From: Candidatus Segetimicrobium genomatis
GTDB taxonomy: Bacteria; Sysuimicrobiota; Sysuimicrobiia; Sysuimicrobiales; Kaftiobacteriaceae
Direction of reading: 5' to 3'
Assembly: GCA_005882335.1 (NCBI GenBank)
Contig: VBAP01000031.1
Location: 1-49,549 of the forward strand
DNA length: 49,549 bases
Positions 31,963 to 41,118 of the stretch are shown piece after piece. The notes under the pieces were generated by a model. It had not been told where the DNA came from and did no database searches. It was given only the letters and a program-made list of their open reading frames with translations. The position numbers were made by a program, and so were the translations under genes. Numbering within the stretch: the first letter of the stretch is position 1; each line of letters begins with the position of its first letter.

Positions 31963-33570
31963 TTACTCCAGCGAGACGAGTTCCATATGGAAGAACATCT
32001 GCAGCGGGTTGAGCAGGAAGCCCTTCACGTTCACCCGGGCCGCCCGCACCTGGTTGGTGTGGTTCATGAAGATCCAGGGCGCGTCGTCATGGAGCAGTTT
32101 GTTGGCCTGCTCGTAGAGTTGCTCGCGCTTGGTTTGATCCGTGGTGCGGCGCGCGTCGCGGAGCAGCCGATCGTACGCCGGGTTGTGATGGCGCGAGGTG
32201 TTGTTGGTCCGCGCCCGGCCTTTGGCGATGTCCCACTCAAAGAGGTCGCCCAGGAAGTTATCCGGGTCGCCGTTGTCGCCTGACCAGCCGGTGATGGCAA
32301 AGCCTTCCCACGGTTGATGGCGGAACCGGTCCAGATACGCGCCCCACTCGTACTGCGTGATCTTCACGTTGATGCCGACCTTGGTGAGATAGCTTTGCAC
32401 GGCCTCACCGAGTTTCGCGCCGCCGATGGGATTGTAGCCGCGCGGGTTCGCGTACACCATCATCTCGGTGGAGAACCCGTTCGGGAATCCCGCTTCGGCC
32501 AGCAGCGCCTTCGCCTTGGCCACGTCGTACGCGTAGGGTGAGACGCCCTTGTTATAGCCCCACAGAACCGGCGGCATGCCCTGGCTGGCCGTGGTGGCGC
32601 CGGCGTACAGACCCTGGTTGATGGCGTCCTTGTCCACGGCATAGTTCATCGCCTGGCGGACGCGGCGATCCTTGAACGGACCCAGGTCGTTGGACATCGC
32701 CACCCCGAGAATGGTGAGCCCGGGCTGTCTGTAGAGCTGCAGCGCTTTGTTGTTCTGCGCCCGCGCGTAATCGGACGGCGGCACGTCGGCCAGGATCTGG
32801 ACCTCGTTGCGCTCCAGCATCAGCATGCGCGTGGCGCTCTCCGGCACGATCTTGAAGATGATGCGGTCCACTTTGGGCCGGCCGCCCCAGTAGTCGGGGT
32901 TGGCGTCCAGCGTGATGTGGTCGTTGCGCACCGCCTCCACAAACTTGAACGGCCCGGTGCCGACCGGATGCTGGCTGGCGTCGCAGTTGTACTGCTTGGT
33001 CGCCGCCGGGCTCATGATACCCTGCCAGGTCATCGCCAGGCTGCTGAGGAACGGCGCGCTGGGATCAGGCAGCGTGAACCGCAGCGTGTATTCGTCCACC
33101 ACGTCCATCTTGGCCACCGTGTTGTCCGTGACCGAGCCGAACGTGAAATCGTCGTAGGTGTCGACGCCCTTGCGCGCCAGGACATAGCATGGGTTGTTGG
33201 GATTGATGGCGCGGTCGAGATCGTCGGCGACGGTACGGGCGTTCATCGGTGTGCCGTCGTGGAACTTCACGCCGCGGCGCAGCTTGAAGGTGAAGACCTT
33301 GCCGTCGGGCGACACCGTCCACGACTCCGCCAGCCCCGGACCGACTTCGCTGGATCCCGGCTTGTAGTTGACGACCGAGTCGAAGATGGTGGACATCACG
33401 AACCCCGACTCGTTATTCTGGACGGTCTGCGGATCCAGGCCGGTCTGGTCGGCGCCGATTGCGATGACCAGCGTCTTCTGCGGTTGAGCCCCTGCGGGTC
33501 CGCCGTAGCCCAGGGCCAGCAGCCCTGCGGCGACGGTGACCAGCACGAGCCAGTGACTGACTCGTTTCAT
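31963..33570 (-). CDS. Family 5 (DppA/OppA-like) extracellular substrate-binding protein
   Basis: 535 residues with a signal peptide (MKRVSHWLVLVTVAAGLLAL, cleavage near GGPAGAQ). SBP family 5 features: TLVIAIGADQTGLDPQTVQN, GLAESWTVSPDGKVFTFKLRRGVKFHDGTPM (split), HPVGTGPFKFVEAV, RVRQAMNYAVDKDAI and ALLAEAGFPNGFSTEM. It binds peptides or other solutes outside the membrane for the two permeases encoded downstream. GGGAGGGTGAGAG directly before ATG is a strong ribosome binding site, and a promoter is expected in the 106 bases upstream. Confidence 0.95.
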   Translation of the reverse strand: MKRVSHWLVLVTVAAGLLALGYGGPAGAQPQKTLVIAIGADQTGLDPQTVQNNESGFVMSTIFDSVVNYKPGSSEVGPGLAESWTVSPDGKVFTFKLRRGVKFHDGTPMNARTVADDLDRAINPNNPCYVLARKGVDTYDDFTFGSVTDNTVAKMDVVDEYTLRFTLPDPSAPFLSSLAMTWQGIMSPAATKQYNCDASQHPVGTGPFKFVEAVRNDHITLDANPDYWGGRPKVDRIIFKIVPESATRMLMLERNEVQILADVPPSDYARAQNNKALQLYRQPGLTILGVAMSNDLGPFKDRRVRQAMNYAVDKDAINQGLYAGATTASQGMPPVLWGYNKGVSPYAYDVAKAKALLAEAGFPNGFSTEMMVYANPRGYNPIGGAKLGEAVQSYLTKVGINVKITQYEWGAYLDRFRHQPWEGFAITGWSGDNGDPDNFLGDLFEWDIAKGRARTNNTSRHHNPAYDRLLRDARRTTDQTKREQLYEQANKLLHDDAPWIFMNHTNQVRAARVNVKGFLLNPLQMFFHMELVSLE

Positions 33571-33676
33571 CTCTCACCCTCCCTGTTGGTGGCGGTGCGG
33601 GAACGCTATAAGAATTTGTGCAGCCGCGCGCTTTACCTGCCAACACCCTTACCGGCGGCGGCTCTCGGGGCATCCT

Positions 33677-34603
33677 TCAGCGCAGCATCCGGTACAGTGT
33701 GTCCTTCCACTTCACGAAGTCAATTGTCCAACACACCTCGATATTGGGCTCCTTGTTCAGGACGCCGTGCCGGTCGACGACCGTCATCCCCCGGGTAAGG
33801 TCGCTACCCGTCTCGACGTCGACGAAGTGTTTCTGGCGATCCATGCACACCGATGGGTCCAGCGCGATGGACATCGTCACCGGATCCGGCAGCGTCAAGC
33901 CCGGATCTCCCAACCACTCCGTTGCCGCTTTCAACGCCGCCGTGTTGCAGTCCAGGGCAAAATCGGCGAAAGTTGTCCGCAGGCTCCGCACGAGCTTCAT
34001 GTCAGCCTCATCCAGCGCCGCCTGCCCCCGGCAGTGCTCCCAGCCGACCATGAGGATCGGCAGGCCCGACTGGAAGACGATGCGAGCGGCTTCGGGATCG
34101 ACCCAGACGTTATACTCCGCCGCCGGCGTGATATTGCCGACGGTACAGGCGGCGCCGCCCATCACGTAACACTGCTTGACCTTCTGCGCAACGTCGGGGG
34201 CTTTGCCCAGCGCTATCGCGATGTTGGTCAACGGCCCCAGCGTGACCAATGTGTACTCACCCGGCCGCGCCCGGGTGAGGCGGATCAGCGCGTCCACGGC
34301 GTGCTCCGCTTCAGGCGGCCGCTTCGGCGGCGGATAGTTCATCCCGCCCATGCCATCCGGTCCGTGGAAGAAAAACGCCCAGGACGGCTCCCGCAACAAC
34401 GGCCGCGGGTTGCCGAGGAAGACGGGTGTGGACTTTCCGCACAACTCGATGGTGTAGCCCGCGTTCTTGGCGCCCATCTCCACCGGGACGTTCCCGGCTA
34501 CGATGGTTACCGCGTCGACCTGCACGTCGGGCCATCGATGCGCCATCAGAATGGCGACGGCGTCATCGGAGGCTGTGTCGGTATCGATGATGAATCGTCT
34601 CAT
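33677..34603 (-). CDS. Nucleoside hydrolase (IUNH family), copy 1
   Basis: 308 residues. The calcium-binding signature is FIIDTDTASDDAVA (Asp7, Asp9, Asp13, Asp14); the usual Pro-Gly of DTDPGxDD is replaced by Thr-Ala, while all Asp residues are kept. Other family pieces are VTIVAGNVPVEMGAKNAGYTIEL (split), TLVTLGPLTNIAIAL, YVMGGAACTVGNITPAAEYNVWVDPEAARIVF (split). These enzymes split ribonucleosides into base and ribose. No signal peptide, so cytosolic. A dispersed repeat separates it from the amidohydrolase gene upstream. Confidence 0.94.
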   Translation of the reverse strand: MRRFIIDTDTASDDAVAILMAHRWPDVQVDAVTIVAGNVPVEMGAKNAGYTIELCGKSTPVFLGNPRPLLREPSWAFFFHGPDGMGGMNYPPPKRPPEAEHAVDALIRLTRARPGEYTLVTLGPLTNIAIALGKAPDVAQKVKQCYVMGGAACTVGNITPAAEYNVWVDPEAARIVFQSGLPILMVGWEHCRGQAALDEADMKLVRSLRTTFADFALDCNTAALKAATEWLGDPGLTLPDPVTMSIALDPSVCMDRQKHFVDVETGSDLTRGMTVVDRHGVLNKEPNIEVCWTIDFVKWKDTLYRMLR

Positions 34604-34619
34604 GGGCGCTCCTTCAATC

Positions 34620-34765
34620 TGTCATCGCGAGGCCCGAGCCAATCAGTCATTGCGAGGGGGCACAGCCCCCGAAGCAATCTCCTCCTCCGAGGAGATCGCT
34701 TCGCTCCGCTCGCGATGACGGAATAGACATGAGATTGCTTCGTCGCTCCGCTCCTCGCAATGACA
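34620..34765. repeat. Dispersed palindromic repeat, copy 4 (compound)
   Basis: A half-unit TGTCATCGCGAGGCCCGAGC is followed by a full unit (TCATTGCGAGGGGGCACAGC to GCTCGCGATGACGG) and an inverse half-unit GAGATTGCTTCGTCGCTCCG to TGACA. Its core GAAGCAATCTCCTCCTCCGA continuing GGAGATCGCTTCGCTCC is identical to copies 5 and 6. Confidence 0.9.
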
Positions 34766-34771
34766 GAAGTG

Positions 34772-36037
34772 TTACGTCTTATACAACGGCAGATCCCCAA
34801 CTCCAACCCTCGGCCGCAAACCCGTGCGGCTGACCCACCCGCCGGCGCCGTGCGCGCTGCGGATGCAGCGCCCTTCGAAGGCGGCGATCCGGCCCTCGAC
34901 CAGCGTCATCACCGCCCGCTGGGCATGCGGCTCGACGAGCACGGCGCTGGCGCGCGCGCCTGCGCCGAGATGACCCAACTCCTGGGTCCACCATCTCTGC
35001 CCGGTGGCCTCGGCTGCGAAGCGCACAGGGTTGATGGTCATCATCGCCACGGCATCGGGGAGGGGGACCACGCCCTCTTCGGCGAGCTCGAGTAGACACG
35101 GAATGTTCTCCCGCGCGTCCCCGAAGCCTTTCATCGTCGCGTTGCACGGTCCGTCGGAGGTCAGCAGGCGGCACCTGCCGCCGGCGATCGCGTCACGGGC
35201 AGTGACTTGAGCGCGGGGGTCGATCAAGATGCCGTCGCGCAGCCCCCGCGATCTCCGCAGGTGGGCGGTGGTGAAATCCACCGTGACGCCCTGGTGGTCT
35301 CTCGCCAGCCCGGCGGCGGTGGCATGTGTCAGCAGCACGCGCCGTCCGCGGCTCGCTTCCGCCAGACGCTCCGCATGCTCGGGATCTTGGCAATGCGACA
35401 TAAACAGCATGCCGGTCTGCTGGGTGATCGCAAAGCATGTCTCCAGATCCTCGTCGGAGAGAATCCAGTGTCCCATGTGGTCCTTCAATCCTACGGCCAG
35501 CGAGCCCGTCGCATTGGTGATCGGGTTGCGGCTGATCACCTGCAGGCGAGTGCTGTCAGGCAGCTCGCCGCGGAAGTAGGCGATGAGCTGTTCGGGAGAC
35601 GCGCGCGTCGACAACACGGCCGCCGCGCCGATGTAGCATCCCACGTGCAGCGGCAGCCCGCGGTCCACTTCAGCTCCCAGCAGGGCCGGCGCCATCAAGG
35701 TGTTGCCGGCGCCCGGCGTCAGCGCGACGGTCGTCCCGTGGGCCACCACTTCCGTGGCAGGCATTGTGGAGACATCGAACAGATCGTGGAAGTGGCAGTG
35801 CAGGTCGATGAGCCCGGGGATGACAAGCAATCCCGCGGCATCGATGATGCGATCGCCCCGCTCCGGAAGGATCGCATCGGCGACTTCTTGGACGCGACCA
35901 TCCGCGATGGCGAGATCTTTGACCGCGTCGACCCCGTGCGCCGGATCGACGACTCGTCCGCCGCGGATGAGTAGTCGTGCATCCGGCCGCAGCGTTTCCG
36001 GAAATGTGATGGGCTGCGGTGCGCGCGTGTACATCAT
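34772..36037 (-). CDS. Dihydropyrimidinase/dihydroorotase-like amidohydrolase
   Basis: 421 residues, amidohydrolase superfamily. The metal motif IDLHCHFHD gives His80 and His82; later ligands are in MSHCQDPEHAERL and LLTHATAAG, and the catalytic Asp in RLLTSDGPCN. N-terminal LLIRGGRVVDPAHGVDAVKD and the C-terminal VEGRIAAFEG belong to the small beta domain of cyclic amidases. The place of the carbamylated Lys is not clear, so exact activity is open: opening of a pyrimidine ring is the best guess from its nucleoside neighbours. The tandem ATG start overlaps the stop of the kinase gene upstream, so they are coupled. Confidence 0.85.
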   Translation of the reverse strand: MMYTRAPQPITFPETLRPDARLLIRGGRVVDPAHGVDAVKDLAIADGRVQEVADAILPERGDRIIDAAGLLVIPGLIDLHCHFHDLFDVSTMPATEVVAHGTTVALTPGAGNTLMAPALLGAEVDRGLPLHVGCYIGAAAVLSTRASPEQLIAYFRGELPDSTRLQVISRNPITNATGSLAVGLKDHMGHWILSDEDLETCFAITQQTGMLFMSHCQDPEHAERLAEASRGRRVLLTHATAAGLARDHQGVTVDFTTAHLRRSRGLRDGILIDPRAQVTARDAIAGGRCRLLTSDGPCNATMKGFGDARENIPCLLELAEEGVVPLPDAVAMMTINPVRFAAEATGQRWWTQELGHLGAGARASAVLVEPHAQRAVMTLVEGRIAAFEGRCIRSAHGAGGWVSRTGLRPRVGVGDLPLYKT

Positions 36038-36993
36038 CCCCGTCTCCTGGCGCCGGACCGCACCAGGCGCCGCACATCTCGATCCGACGGCAGGAAACCG
36101 CGGGGCCCCACCCCTGTCGTCGAGAGCGCCGCCGCCGCATTGGCATACGATGCGATCGCCGGTAGCGGCCATCCCCGGCAGAGGCCGAGGATCAAGGCCG
36201 CGGTGAAGCAGTCTCCTGCGCCCGTCGTGTCTACGGCGTTCACTCGAAACCCGGGATGGACCACGACCTCATCAGGTCCGGCCAGGATCGCCCCATGGCG
36301 GCCCAACGTCACCGTCACATAGCGCGGTCCATAGGAGAGCAACCGGCGCGCGTGGCGCTCGGCCTGCTCGGGCGAGATCGCTGTGCGGATGCCAAGGAAC
36401 ATCGCCAGACCATCGCGGTTGAACGCCAGGACATCGGTATGACGCAGCAGCGATCGGGCCTGCGCAAACGCGAGATCTGCCGTCGGCTCCACTTCCACCG
36501 CCACCCGGCAGCCAGCTCTCCGCGCAATTCTTGAAAGCCGTTCCGCGAACCCAAGATCGTGAGGCGACAGATAGAGAAACCTGGCCCGGGTCAAACTCCT
36601 CCGGAGCCGCGCGGGCGCGGGCAGGCGCTCCCGGATGGACGGGACCACGACGATCGCCCGCTCGGCCGACGGCCCGAGGAAAATCACGGTGAAGTTGGAG
36701 TGACGCCGGCGGTCGACTCTCGCCAGTTGGGTATCAACGCGAAAGCGCCGGAAATCCCGGAGGAGCATCGCGCCCTCAGGATCGCCGCCGACCGTCCCCA
36801 TCCATGCCGCGCGGCCGCCGAGCCGGCTCAACGCGCAGGCGAAATTCGCCATCGTGCCGCCGGGCAGCCGCCCCACCAATGCGCCGATGACCTTCTCATC
36901 AAACGCGGGCAGTTGCCGCACCCGGATCACATGGTCGATCGACGCCGCTGATACGGCAATCGCATCGATGGGACGTTTCTCAGTCGCGGCCAC
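36034..36993 (-). CDS. PfkB family sugar/nucleoside kinase, copy 1
   Basis: 319 residues. N-terminal substrate motif GALVGRLPGGTMANFACALSRLGG (split) and the C-terminal signature VDTTGAGDCFTAALILG with the catalytic Asp. Cytosolic; the family phosphorylates ribose, fructose, adenosine and similar compounds. It precedes and overlaps the amidohydrolase gene. It is divergent from the MFS gene, with only 47 bases between the starts, so regulators may act on both. Confidence 0.92.
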   Translation of the reverse strand: MAATEKRPIDAIAVSAASIDHVIRVRQLPAFDEKVIGALVGRLPGGTMANFACALSRLGGRAAWMGTVGGDPEGAMLLRDFRRFRVDTQLARVDRRRHSNFTVIFLGPSAERAIVVVPSIRERLPAPARLRRSLTRARFLYLSPHDLGFAERLSRIARRAGCRVAVEVEPTADLAFAQARSLLRHTDVLAFNRDGLAMFLGIRTAISPEQAERHARRLLSYGPRYVTVTLGRHGAILAGPDEVVVHPGFRVNAVDTTGAGDCFTAALILGLCRGWPLPAIASYANAAAALSTTGVGPRGFLPSDRDVRRLVRSGARRRG

Positions 36994-37040
36994 GAAGGGC
37001 GCTCCAGGAGTGGACCTGCGCGGTCAAGAACACCGGAACG

Positions 37041-38177
37041 ATGCCTGCCGGCTCAGCAGCATTCTTAGCCTTTTTCGCAATCATCTACATGAACATCGCC
37101 GCGATCACCTTCATGGCGCTGGCGCTGCTCGCCCGCGGCTTGTCCCCGGCGCAGACCGGTCTCGTGCTCGGCGTGCTTCCGGTGGTCCAGGTCATTACGC
37201 AACCGGTGTGGGGTGTGCTGGCGGACAAAACGGGACAGACGAAGCGCCTGCTCACCCTGGCCTGCGCCGGGCTGGTCGCCGCTTCGGCGGGCTTGTGGGC
37301 CGCGCAGGAATTCGTGCCGCTCCTGCTCGCGATGTTCGGCGTGGCGGTGATGCGGGCGGGAATTCTTCCGCTGGTGACGGCGCTGGCGCTGACGCACCTC
37401 GGCGCAGAAGATCGCGGCTTCGGGCGCATCCGGTTGTGGGGCTCGGTCGGATTCTCCGTGGCGGTGTTCGTGATCGGGTGGAAGGTGGCGCAGCCGAATC
37501 CCGAACTGATCCTGCCGCTTCACGCCGTCTTCGCGCTTGCGGCGACCGCCGTTGCCACGTTGCTTCCACAGAGCGCCAGACCGGTCGCGCCGCCGGGATT
37601 GCGGTTGCGCCTCCTCGCGGCTGCGCCGGGACTGGGACCGCTGGTGGCGGCTGCCGCGCTCACCGGCATGGGCATGGGGGTGAATAATACCTTTCTCGCT
37701 GTATTTATGCGCGATCTCGGTGGCCCGGGGTGGACGCTGGGCGCCGCGTTTGCCATCGCCGCCATGGGTGAAGTTCCGCTGATGGCGAAGATGCAGCATC
37801 TCATCCATCGCTTCGGCGTGTCGCGTCTGGTCGGCGTGGGTCTGCTGGTGCTCCCGATCCGGTGGGGGCTCTACGCGCTCCTGCATTCACCCTGGCCGAT
37901 CCTCCCGCTGCAGTTGCTGCACAGCGTCGCCATTGCCTGTCTCGAGGTCGCAGGAGTCCTGCTGGTCCGGGACCTCACCCGGCCTGAGTGGAGCGCTACC
38001 GCCCAGGCTTTCTATGGTGCGGCCCTCATGGGCCTGGGACCGAGCGCCGGTACGGTCTTGGCAGGCGCGATCTACGAGTGGCGCGGCCTGCACACGGTGT
38101 TCGGCGTGAGCGTGATCCCCGCGCTGGCCGCGTGGCTGCTGTTTGCCACACTGCATCCCCGGCGCGGAAAACGCTGA
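37041..38177 (+). CDS. MFS transporter, MFS_1-like (NupG/LacY-related) type
   Basis: 378 residues with about 12 hydrophobic segments. LARGLSPAQTGLVLGVLPVVQ, PVWGVLADKTGQTKRLL and GFGRIRLWGSVGFSVAVFVIG (split) are characteristic of the MFS_1-like group that includes nucleoside and oligosaccharide permeases. The C-terminal EWSATAQAFYGAALMGLGPSAG also fits. It is 6 bases upstream of a PfkB kinase gene, so uptake of a nucleoside or sugar followed by phosphorylation is likely. Confidence 0.88.
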   Translation: MPAGSAAFLAFFAIIYMNIAAITFMALALLARGLSPAQTGLVLGVLPVVQVITQPVWGVLADKTGQTKRLLTLACAGLVAASAGLWAAQEFVPLLLAMFGVAVMRAGILPLVTALALTHLGAEDRGFGRIRLWGSVGFSVAVFVIGWKVAQPNPELILPLHAVFALAATAVATLLPQSARPVAPPGLRLRLLAAAPGLGPLVAAAALTGMGMGVNNTFLAVFMRDLGGPGWTLGAAFAIAAMGEVPLMAKMQHLIHRFGVSRLVGVGLLVLPIRWGLYALLHSPWPILPLQLLHSVAIACLEVAGVLLVRDLTRPEWSATAQAFYGAALMGLGPSAGTVLAGAIYEWRGLHTVFGVSVIPALAAWLLFATLHPRRGKR

Positions 38178-38183
38178 CGGTCG

Positions 38184-39080
38184 ATGTTTGTCGCGGTCGG
38201 CACCATCATTATCGACGACATCGTCACCGGCGACGGGCGGGCGCTGCCCGGCATCCTGGGCGGCGCGGCCACGCATGCTGCCGCCGGGATGCGGGTGTGG
38301 ACAAAAGATGTGGGTTTGATCGGAAGCGTTGGCGATAACTTCCCGAATGAGCTGTGGACGGCGCTGCAGCAGATGGGCTTTGACCTGCGCAGCGTGCGCC
38401 GGTTTCCGCACGCGACGCCGCGCGCCTGGCAAATCTACGACGCGCGTGAGCATCGGACCGAAATCTTCCAGTCTCCACGGAGTGAGTTCCCGACATTCGC
38501 GCCAACCCCGGATCAGGTGATAGCCTATCCGGACGCGCAGGGATTCCATTTAATGACCGCCGAGCTCGACGGTGTGGCCCCGGTGTTCGCGGCGATGCGG
38601 ACCGTGCCGGGCGCGTTGATTCTCTGGGAGCCTGCGCCGTGGCACCTGGTGGCCGACCAGCGCACCCGCGTGCTGGACCTGATCGGATCCGTCGATATCG
38701 TCTCCCCCAACGCAGAGGAGTGTACGGCGATGTTGGGATCGCAGCCGCCGGACCGCTGGATCGCCACCTTTCTGGAAGCCGGTGCGAAGCTGGTTAGCAT
38801 CCGCATGGGTCGCGAGGGCTCGCTCGTCCGCTCGCGCGAGGATCCGGCGCCGCGGCACGTGGCCGCCATCTGGCTGGGACCACCCGCGGACGTCACGGGC
38901 GCCGGCAACGCCTACTGCGGGGGGTTGCTCGTCGGCTACCATCGCACGCACAGCTCGGTTGCGGCCGGTGTGCACGGCGCAATCTCCGCGGCCATCACCC
39001 TCCAGCATCTGGGGGTCCCCACCATTTCTGGCCAGATTGAAGCCGAAGCTCGCCGGCTCCTCGAATCGTATCGTCCTTGA
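38184..39080 (+). CDS. PfkB family kinase, copy 2, with GAGN in place of GAGD
   Basis: 298 residues. N-terminal ILGGAATHAAAGMRVW corresponds to the GG..N..AA..LG motif, and the C-terminal signature reads PADVTGAGNAYCGGLLVGYH. The Asp that acts as base in PfkB kinases (DTTGAGDA) is Asn here. Fungal Mak32-type proteins of this superfamily show a similar GAGN, so the change may mark a subfamily and not damage; activity could be low or different. It starts 6 bases after the MFS gene. Confidence 0.85.
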   Translation: MFVAVGTIIIDDIVTGDGRALPGILGGAATHAAAGMRVWTKDVGLIGSVGDNFPNELWTALQQMGFDLRSVRRFPHATPRAWQIYDAREHRTEIFQSPRSEFPTFAPTPDQVIAYPDAQGFHLMTAELDGVAPVFAAMRTVPGALILWEPAPWHLVADQRTRVLDLIGSVDIVSPNAEECTAMLGSQPPDRWIATFLEAGAKLVSIRMGREGSLVRSREDPAPRHVAAIWLGPPADVTGAGNAYCGGLLVGYHRTHSSVAAGVHGAISAAITLQHLGVPTISGQIEAEARRLLESYRP

Positions 39081-39126
39081 TGTGGCGCCCAGCGTAAACC
39101 CCAGCGCAAACCAGCAAACACTCGTA

Positions 39127-39190
39127 CGGTCTTCAAAAGGGTCAGACCCCAATGAACACGGTCTTCAAAGGGGTCAGACCCCAATGAAGA
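39127..39190. repeat. Tandem pair of 32-bp GGGGTCAGACCCC repeats
   Basis: Two 32-base units (39127-39158 and 39159-39190) differing at two or so positions: CGGTCTTCAAAGGGGTCAGA then CCCCAATGAAGA. The same unit occurs once, inverted, at 14611-14638. They fill the space between convergent genes. Confidence 0.9.
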
Positions 39191-39212
39191 CGGAGGCCTC
39201 GGGTCATGGCGG

Positions 39213-40169
39213 TCATGCGTATTGGCGGAGCACATCAAAGAAGAGCCTAAAGAACCGCTCGGCGTCCACGGCGACTGCGACCTCGGCGTTAGGTGACGCT
39301 CCCGGCCGGACCGCAGCATCCCGTTTCGCTCCGGCGCGTAGGAATCGATCATCACACAGAGTTTGGCCCAACGTGTACTGCCCCGCCAGTTCCACCGCGA
39401 CATGCATCCGTTCGAACTCCAGGACCCCGGGATCGATCAGGGCGGACACCGCCAGCGGGTCGTGCATCGCGCCGCCTGCGAACCCATATGCGCGTTCCAC
39501 CGCCCCGGCGTAGAAATCCAGCATCTCAGCCGCGGCACGCGCGACCCGGGTACCCAGCGCCCGCAGCTGCTGGCGGCGTTGCGGGGTGGCGATGACCTGC
39601 TCAGTCACATTCAGCCCGACCATCTTGATCGGAATGCCGCTGGTGAAGACCGCGTGCGCGGCCTCCGGATCGAAGTAGATGTTGAACTCCGCCGCCGCGG
39701 TGACGTTGCCGTGCGTGCGCGAGCCTCCCCTCAAGCAGATCTCCGGGACGCGACCCGCAATGCGCGGTTCTTTGCGCAGCGCCAGCGCGATGTTGGTCAG
39801 GGGTCCGGTGGGGACCAGCGTGACGCCGTCTGTGCGCATGACCGTATCGACGATGAAGTCGACGGCGTGGGTCTTCACGGTCTTTGTGGTGGGCACCGGC
39901 AGCTCCGGTCCGTCCAACCCCGTCTGGCCGTGGATCTCCGGGGCGTGGCGCGGTGCGCGGACGAGCGGATACGTCGCCCCCTGTGCGACTGGAATCGACG
40001 TGAGCCCGGCGAGTTCGACGACCTTCAGCGCGTTCGTCGTGACTTTGTCGATGCTCTGATTGCCGGCGACGGTGGTGATCCCCAGGACCTCGAGCCTCTT
40101 CGCTGCCAGCAAAATCGCCATGGCGTCGTCGTGGCCGGGATCGCAATCGAGTATCACCTTGCGCGTCAC
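39213..40169 (-). CDS. Nucleoside hydrolase (IUNH family), copy 2
   Basis: 318 residues. Signature VILDCDPGHDDAMAI with the four Asp-type ligands, ITTVAGNQSIDKVTTNALKV (close to the family ITTVaGN), TLVPTGPLTNIALAL, and EFNIYFDPEAAHAVF. GTG 40169 follows GGAGGT by 5 bases and lies right after the kinase stop (40171-40173). Cytosolic cleavage of nucleosides is expected; whether purine or pyrimidine cannot be told. Confidence 0.94.
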   Translation of the reverse strand: MTRKVILDCDPGHDDAMAILLAAKRLEVLGITTVAGNQSIDKVTTNALKVVELAGLTSIPVAQGATYPLVRAPRHAPEIHGQTGLDGPELPVPTTKTVKTHAVDFIVDTVMRTDGVTLVPTGPLTNIALALRKEPRIAGRVPEICLRGGSRTHGNVTAAAEFNIYFDPEAAHAVFTSGIPIKMVGLNVTEQVIATPQRRQQLRALGTRVARAAAEMLDFYAGAVERAYGFAGGAMHDPLAVSALIDPGVLEFERMHVAVELAGQYTLGQTLCDDRFLRAGAKRDAAVRPGASPNAEVAVAVDAERFFRLFFDVLRQYA

Positions 40170-40170
40170 A

Positions 40171-41118
40171 TTACACCTCCAGATCGATACCGAGCTGGTG
40201 CGCTGCGATGAACGCCGAAATCTCCCCGCGGGTCGGCATGGCCGTGCCGGTCCCCAGCTTGGACACCGCCACCGCACCGGCGACGGCAGCGAGCGTCGCC
40301 GCCGATGACGCGGACATCCCGAATGCCAGGCCTGCGATAAAAGCTGCGTCGAACGCGTCACCGGCCCCCGTCGTGTCTCGCACCGTCACGGGGAACGCCG
40401 GCTGCACGAACGATTCAGATCGCGTCACAATCAGGGCGCCCTCCACACCGCGCTTGAGCGCGACGAGCGAAGGCCCCCGGGCGAGCAGGGCCTTCGTGAG
40501 TTGGCCCGGAGAGCCGGATCCTACAAGCCGAACCGCTTCCTCCTCGGTCAGCAGCAGCACCGTCGTCGCGGCCAGCACCCGCGCGATGCGCTCGTCAGGG
40601 ACGCGATGGAGCAGGGGACCGGGATCAAAGACCGTCGTCCGCCCATTGGCGTGCGCTTGCACGACAGCTTCCTCGATGGGATCAGGGTTCTGCACCAGCA
40701 CCCATCCGTCGCTCATCACCCACGTCGCGTTTTCTACGATCGGACGCCACTCGGCGGGGAGGTGGTCCGGGCCCCGGACCCCCATGCTGCCCACAAAGAC
40801 ATGCTGGCCCTCGCGATCCACGAGCACGGTGGAGACCGTCGAGCGCCCCGGCAACCGCAGGACGTGCTCTACGTCCACCGCTTCCTGACGAAGCGACGAG
40901 ACGATCTGATCGCCAAAGATGTCTTGGCCCACCCATCCCAGCGCCGTGGCGTGCAGACCCAGCCGCGCCGCGACGACCAGACAGTTCCCCAGCCCGCCCG
41001 GCTCGACGAAGAGCCGTTCCACCACCTGGTGCACTTGAGGTGTGATCGGAAACGACTGAATAGGCACGACGAGATCGGCGACGATCCCGCCCACCGTAAC
41101 AAATGCTGGACGCGGCAC
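40171..41118 (-). CDS. PfkB family carbohydrate/nucleoside kinase, copy 3
   Basis: 315 residues. FVEPGGLGNCLVVAARLG near the start and RDTTGAGDAFDAAFIAGLAFG near the end are the two PfkB signatures, both intact. Coupled to nucleoside hydrolase copy 2 (one base apart), it probably phosphorylates the ribose that the hydrolase releases, though ribokinase identity is not proven. Its start directly adjoins the stop of the unknown membrane-anchored protein gene. Confidence 0.93.
   Translation of the reverse strand: MPRPAFVTVGGIVADLVVPIQSFPITPQVHQVVERLFVEPGGLGNCLVVAARLGLHATALGWVGQDIFGDQIVSSLRQEAVDVEHVLRLPGRSTVSTVLVDREGQHVFVGSMGVRGPDHLPAEWRPIVENATWVMSDGWVLVQNPDPIEEAVVQAHANGRTTVFDPGPLLHRVPDERIARVLAATTVLLLTEEEAVRLVGSGSPGQLTKALLARGPSLVALKRGVEGALIVTRSESFVQPAFPVTVRDTTGAGDAFDAAFIAGLAFGMSASSAATLAAVAGAVAVSKLGTGTAMPTRGEISAFIAAHQLGIDLEV

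Noticed and set aside
33571..33676. Promoter boxes upstream of the peptide-binding protein gene
   Set aside because: TTGGCA and TATAGC can be found, but their spacing is about 27 bases, too long for a standard promoter.
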